Assembly (NCBI GenBank): GCA_031290075.1
Contig: JAITOG010000062.1
Span: forward strand, 1 to 6,727
Length of the DNA: 6,727 nt
Direction of reading: 5' to 3'
Origin: Holosporales bacterium
GTDB lineage: Bacteria; Pseudomonadota; Alphaproteobacteria; BNTO01
Shown here: one piece after another, positions 4,323 through 6,727 of the stretch
Position numbering within the stretch: position 1 is the first letter of the stretch
Layout of the letters: each line of letters opens with the position of its first letter
Program-made: the position numbers and the translations under genes
The notes under the pieces: model-generated
Seen by the model: only the letters and a program-made list of their open reading frames with translations
Told to the model about the DNA's origin: nothing
Database searches by the model: none

Positions 4323-6326
4323 ATGACAAATTTTAAGAAAATTTTTGAAATTAAAAAAAGTGTAATAGCGATGTTATGCGCAGCATTTGCTGTATTCAAT
4401 TTAGCGTTGCCACACATGTATTGTAGTTGTAGTGAGCCACCAAGTATCGTCGAAGCTGCAGCACAACAAATCTCGATACCTGAAGAAGAAGCTTTAAAAT
4501 TAGCCTGGGCAGGATTTGCCGAAGACGCAGGAAATGTTCTGGTTGTTCCATGGTCTAGAGGAATTGTTGCTTATGCATCTGGTATTGTCCCAGTAGTATT
4601 ACGGCAATTCCTAATGAAAAATCTTAGTAAATTTGGCAAATTTCCATACATACGAACAGGTTTAGATCTTATTGCTCTTGCAGTTGATGAAAATGAAAAG
4701 GGGCCTATTTGTACCGAATTACCAGTTCTTTTAGATAAAGTTTCCAAAAATTATGATTATAATTTTAGTAGTGATGAACTTGCTTTAATAGAAAAAGCAT
4801 TAAAAGGGGTTTGGAATATCCTAACAAAAATTGAAGAATTAATAGTGGTTGATGTTAAAGCTAGACCTTATGATAAGGGTTTTTTTAAAGGTTCCAAAGT
4901 TCCTATCTCTGTAGTAGATGGCTTTGTTGAAAATCCTACAGCATTAATGAATAAAGAGCGAATACAAAAAGCTAAAAATATTATTGAAAAGTTATTAGGA
5001 CACGTAGGGGTTTTAAGAAGTTCACAGGCTCCCAAAATGGTAAAAGAAGTAATGCATGATTTAGCTATATGTCTTCCTTTTGTTTTTGTTTGGAATTGCA
5101 AGCCAATTTTCGATATTCAATTATGCAATATTTTTTCTAGTGAAGATGTTCCTTGGATGCTTTTACCAACTGATGATCTTAAAGATTTAAGATTACTTAT
5201 GGGATCAGCAACCCATACTGAAGTTCAAGTTATTGTAGAACAATTCTATACTAAAGATTCATTGATTAGAAAGGTTGTTTTTTCATCTAAACTGCCTTGT
5301 TGGAATTGTGCAACTATGATAGCTTTCTGTAAAAGCAATTTGTTTGATGGCTGCAGGTTTGTAGCCTTAAACTGGGGAATGGGAGCTAAGGAAGTTTACT
5401 ATTCTATCTGGCCAATTAGTTTCGGCGATAAAGCTATTTCATTTAGTGGTAAAATGGCTATTGCAACAAAAAATAGCATGTCTATCAATACACTTTTTCC
5501 AGTAATGTTAGCTCCACCCGAAAATTTAGCCGATTTATTTACCAAAATCAGTAGTGAGATAAATGAAGCTCTTAAAGGGAAAGGAAAAGATCTCATAACA
5601 CGGACAATTCCATTTAGATATTCTGATGAATTAATGAAATTTTTGCAAGAATATTGTATACATGAATTGACATTGAGTGGAGCTTCCTTAGAAACTAGAT
5701 ATGAAATTACATCTGACAACTTAAAAGCTGATAATGATACCTTTTCAGGAAGAATAGTTCGAGTTGGAAGAGACTACCGTGTACATAGAGTATGTGGCCG
5801 TGGTGATTGTGGATATGACGCTACTGGGGTGAGAAGAGATGAATTTGCTGATAGACTAATTGAAAGAATTTTGAACCCAAGAATAAGGGATGGACTTATA
5901 GCTTTAATAAATACCCAATTAACAGCTGGACAATTACCTAGAGTTTTTGTTAGATCGATCGGTGGAGACAGAATACTCGAGTTGATAGGGATGGATGGTA
6001 ATAATCGATTAAAAACGTTACGGAAGTTATTAAATAATGATGCTTTGGTAGTATTCATTCGGAATTTCATTGGTACTCCTGCACAAAATTATGAAGGGAT
6101 AAGAGTTATTGATGGAAATTTAATTCCTGGAGGTGATAACTGGATGAATGCTGCTGTGCTACCACTTATGGCGGAAGTTATGAATATGATGATAACAGTT
6201 GTAGATATAAATGGTGGAATAACTGGAATCTACGGAGATCCTAGTACTAGACATGCTATTGTCAGGAATAGAGATGGAATTCATTTTGATAGATTAGAAC
6301 CAGAACCTGTAGTTCCTGTTGTTTAA
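4323..6326 (+). CDS. Predicted secreted effector: deaminase-like domain plus OTU-like cysteine protease domain
   Basis: The protein has 667 residues. I chose ATG 4323 because GGGGAAG (4310-4316) precedes it and the protein then opens with a signal-peptide pattern: basic residues 5-12 (KKIFEIKK), then hydrophobic VIAMLCAAFAVFNLALP (14-30). Longer starts would begin inside repeat copy C. Residues 50-290 are unassigned and mostly helical. Residues about 290-365 look like a zinc-dependent deaminase: H298-T-E300 (zinc ligand and proton shuttle), then SSKLP-C326-W-N-C329, the P-C-x-x-C zinc pair, at the usual spacing of about 25-30. The S-K-x-x-C-x-x-C context recalls the OTT_1508-like deaminases. 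From residue 490, G-R-G-D-C496-G-Y-D (nucleophile at a helix start), N-W607, the strand MITVVD (623-628) and I-H654-F-D-R-L resemble an OTU deubiquitinase, although the canonical D-G-x-C aspartate is replaced (R493 at -3, D495 at -1). I infer a two-enzyme effector acting on host ubiquitin and on nucleotides or nucleic acid; substrates are unknown. The export route is undetermined. Confidence 0.7.
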   Translation: MTNFKKIFEIKKSVIAMLCAAFAVFNLALPHMYCSCSEPPSIVEAAAQQISIPEEEALKLAWAGFAEDAGNVLVVPWSRGIVAYASGIVPVVLRQFLMKNLSKFGKFPYIRTGLDLIALAVDENEKGPICTELPVLLDKVSKNYDYNFSSDELALIEKALKGVWNILTKIEELIVVDVKARPYDKGFFKGSKVPISVVDGFVENPTALMNKERIQKAKNIIEKLLGHVGVLRSSQAPKMVKEVMHDLAICLPFVFVWNCKPIFDIQLCNIFSSEDVPWMLLPTDDLKDLRLLMGSATHTEVQVIVEQFYTKDSLIRKVVFSSKLPCWNCATMIAFCKSNLFDGCRFVALNWGMGAKEVYYSIWPISFGDKAISFSGKMAIATKNSMSINTLFPVMLAPPENLADLFTKISSEINEALKGKGKDLITRTIPFRYSDELMKFLQEYCIHELTLSGASLETRYEITSDNLKADNDTFSGRIVRVGRDYRVHRVCGRGDCGYDATGVRRDEFADRLIERILNPRIRDGLIALINTQLTAGQLPRVFVRSIGGDRILELIGMDGNNRLKTLRKLLNNDALVVFIRNFIGTPAQNYEGIRVIDGNLIPGGDNWMNAAVLPLMAEVMNMMITVVDINGGITGIYGDPSTRHAIVRNRDGIHFDRLEPEPVVPVV

Positions 6327-6442
6327 AGAAAGCCTAAAAGATTAGGGTTAATTGTACAGACTATTTTACAATTACTATCTAAACTTATACAGTTGCAACT
6401 TGTGCTGTGATGCATGAAACAGTGAAAATTTGTTGTGGAGTG

Positions 6443-6491
6443 AAAAAGTGGCAAACCTTTTGATGCAAAATTGGCTTTTAAGGTTTGTCAC
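6443..6491 (-). terminator. Rho-independent terminator, minus strand
   Basis: On the minus strand GTGACAAACCTT (6491-6480), a 20-base loop, then AAGGTTTGCCAC (6459-6448) pairs over 12 positions with only one T-G wobble, and TTTTT (6447-6443) follows directly. The TGA of the short minus-strand frame lies inside the first arm. It therefore marks the end of a leftward transcript coming from the right side. The plus strand has no T-run after the stem, so it would not serve the effector gene well. Confidence 0.65.
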
Positions 6492-6598
6492 AATAGACTT
6501 CCTTTGAAACCAATTTCTTTTGCAAATTTGTTCGTTGCTTCGATGCTCGAATCCTTATGGGGTTTGAGGGAAATCACAGATTTCCACCAATGCCCCCC
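6488..6598 (-). pseudogene. Possible C-terminal remnant of a minus-strand gene
   Basis: There are 36 open codons between an in-frame TGA at 6601-6599 and the stop TGA at 6490-6488. They include HWWKSVISLKPHKDSS and then EATNKFAKEIGFKGSLL. The mix of charged and hydrophobic residues looks like real protein, and the stop is embedded in a strong terminator hairpin, as expected at a true gene end. No start codon with a ribosome site is visible upstream, and other frames further right are also closed by stops. It is probably the tail of a decayed gene. I do not recognise the family. Confidence 0.3.
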
Positions 6599-6727
6599 TC
6601 ATGTATATTAATAACGCGAACTATGGATTAGGTGAAAGCCCCTCAAATGGCGTAATTGAAGGTTTTGTTGTCATGAGTTGATATGAAATCAGTACTGAAA
6701 GCACATGAATAGCCATATTTGCCACAG

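Larger units (their letters stand above)
6327..6727. other. Intergenic region with decayed minus-strand sequence
   Basis: No intact gene is visible in these 401 bases. A weak AT stem, AATTGTA (6350-6356) with TACAATT (6367-6373), follows the effector gene but lacks a T-run. The minus strand holds a short open frame with a terminator (listed separately). Further right, GGAAAT-CACAG-ATTTCC (about 6569-6585) is a small hairpin nested inside TGAGGG...CCCTCA (6565-6601). A second CCCTCAAA near 6641 also complements TTTGAGGG, so alternative pairings exist. Minus-strand frames here are broken by stops, which suggests old coding DNA in decay. Confidence 0.4.

Noticed and set aside
4145..4417. Minus-strand open frame of 90 codons over repeat copy C
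   Set aside because: It is antisense to the repeat and to the signal peptide of the effector gene, has no ribosome site, and shows no protein-family features.
6350..6373. AATTGTA/TACAATT stem after the effector gene as a terminator or second symmetric promoter
   Set aside because: There is no T-run, and the spacing between TTGTAC and TACAAT is only 9 bases, wrong for a promoter.

Overview
The window is AT-rich and bacterial. It holds a well-conserved rho gene, a LolA-like periplasmic carrier (so a Gram-negative, two-membrane cell), two tRNA-Arg genes, decayed mobile DNA, a dispersed palindromic repeat, and a large predicted secreted protein with eukaryote-directed enzyme motifs. I infer an intracellular or host-associated proteobacterium, perhaps an AT-rich alphaproteobacterium of the Rickettsiales/Holosporales kind. 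That placement rests on gene content and base composition only.

Layout. Positions 1-303 hold a decayed minus-strand gene start: a good Shine-Dalgarno and signal-peptide-like coding broken by a frameshift. Positions 304-899 hold two copies of a ~95 bp palindromic repeat in inverted orientation, flanking the C-terminal remnant of a DDE transposase. Positions 867-1589 (minus) encode a LolA-like protein whose last codons and stop are supplied by the second repeat copy. Positions 1649-1940 hold two divergent tRNA-Arg genes (CCT on minus, ACG on plus). Between them lies a symmetric element that reads TTGTAC-N17-TACAAT on both strands and is probably a bidirectional promoter. Positions 1990-3267 encode transcription terminator Rho, just after tRNA-Arg(ACG). 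After a gap of about 250 bp come two plus-strand genes with N-terminal export signals: an unrecognised 211-residue protein (3521-4156) and, after the third repeat copy (4189-4282), a 667-residue protein (4323-6326). Positions 6327-6727 are mostly non-coding, with a clear minus-strand terminator hairpin overlapping the stop of a short, apparently decayed reading frame.

The most interesting object is the 667-residue protein. It has an export signal, then a cytidine-deaminase-like zinc site (H298-T-E300 with P325-C-x-x-C329), then a C-terminal region with the catalytic landmarks of an OTU-like cysteine protease (G-D-C496-G, W607, I-H654-F-D-R-L). Read together, it looks like a two-enzyme secreted effector: nucleotide or nucleic-acid deaminase plus ubiquitin-directed protease. 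The function is inferred from motifs only. The upstream 211-residue protein is also predicted to be exported and may be a partner. The left half (tRNAs, lolA, rho) looks like ordinary core genome; the outer parts look like accessory DNA shaped by the palindromic repeat.
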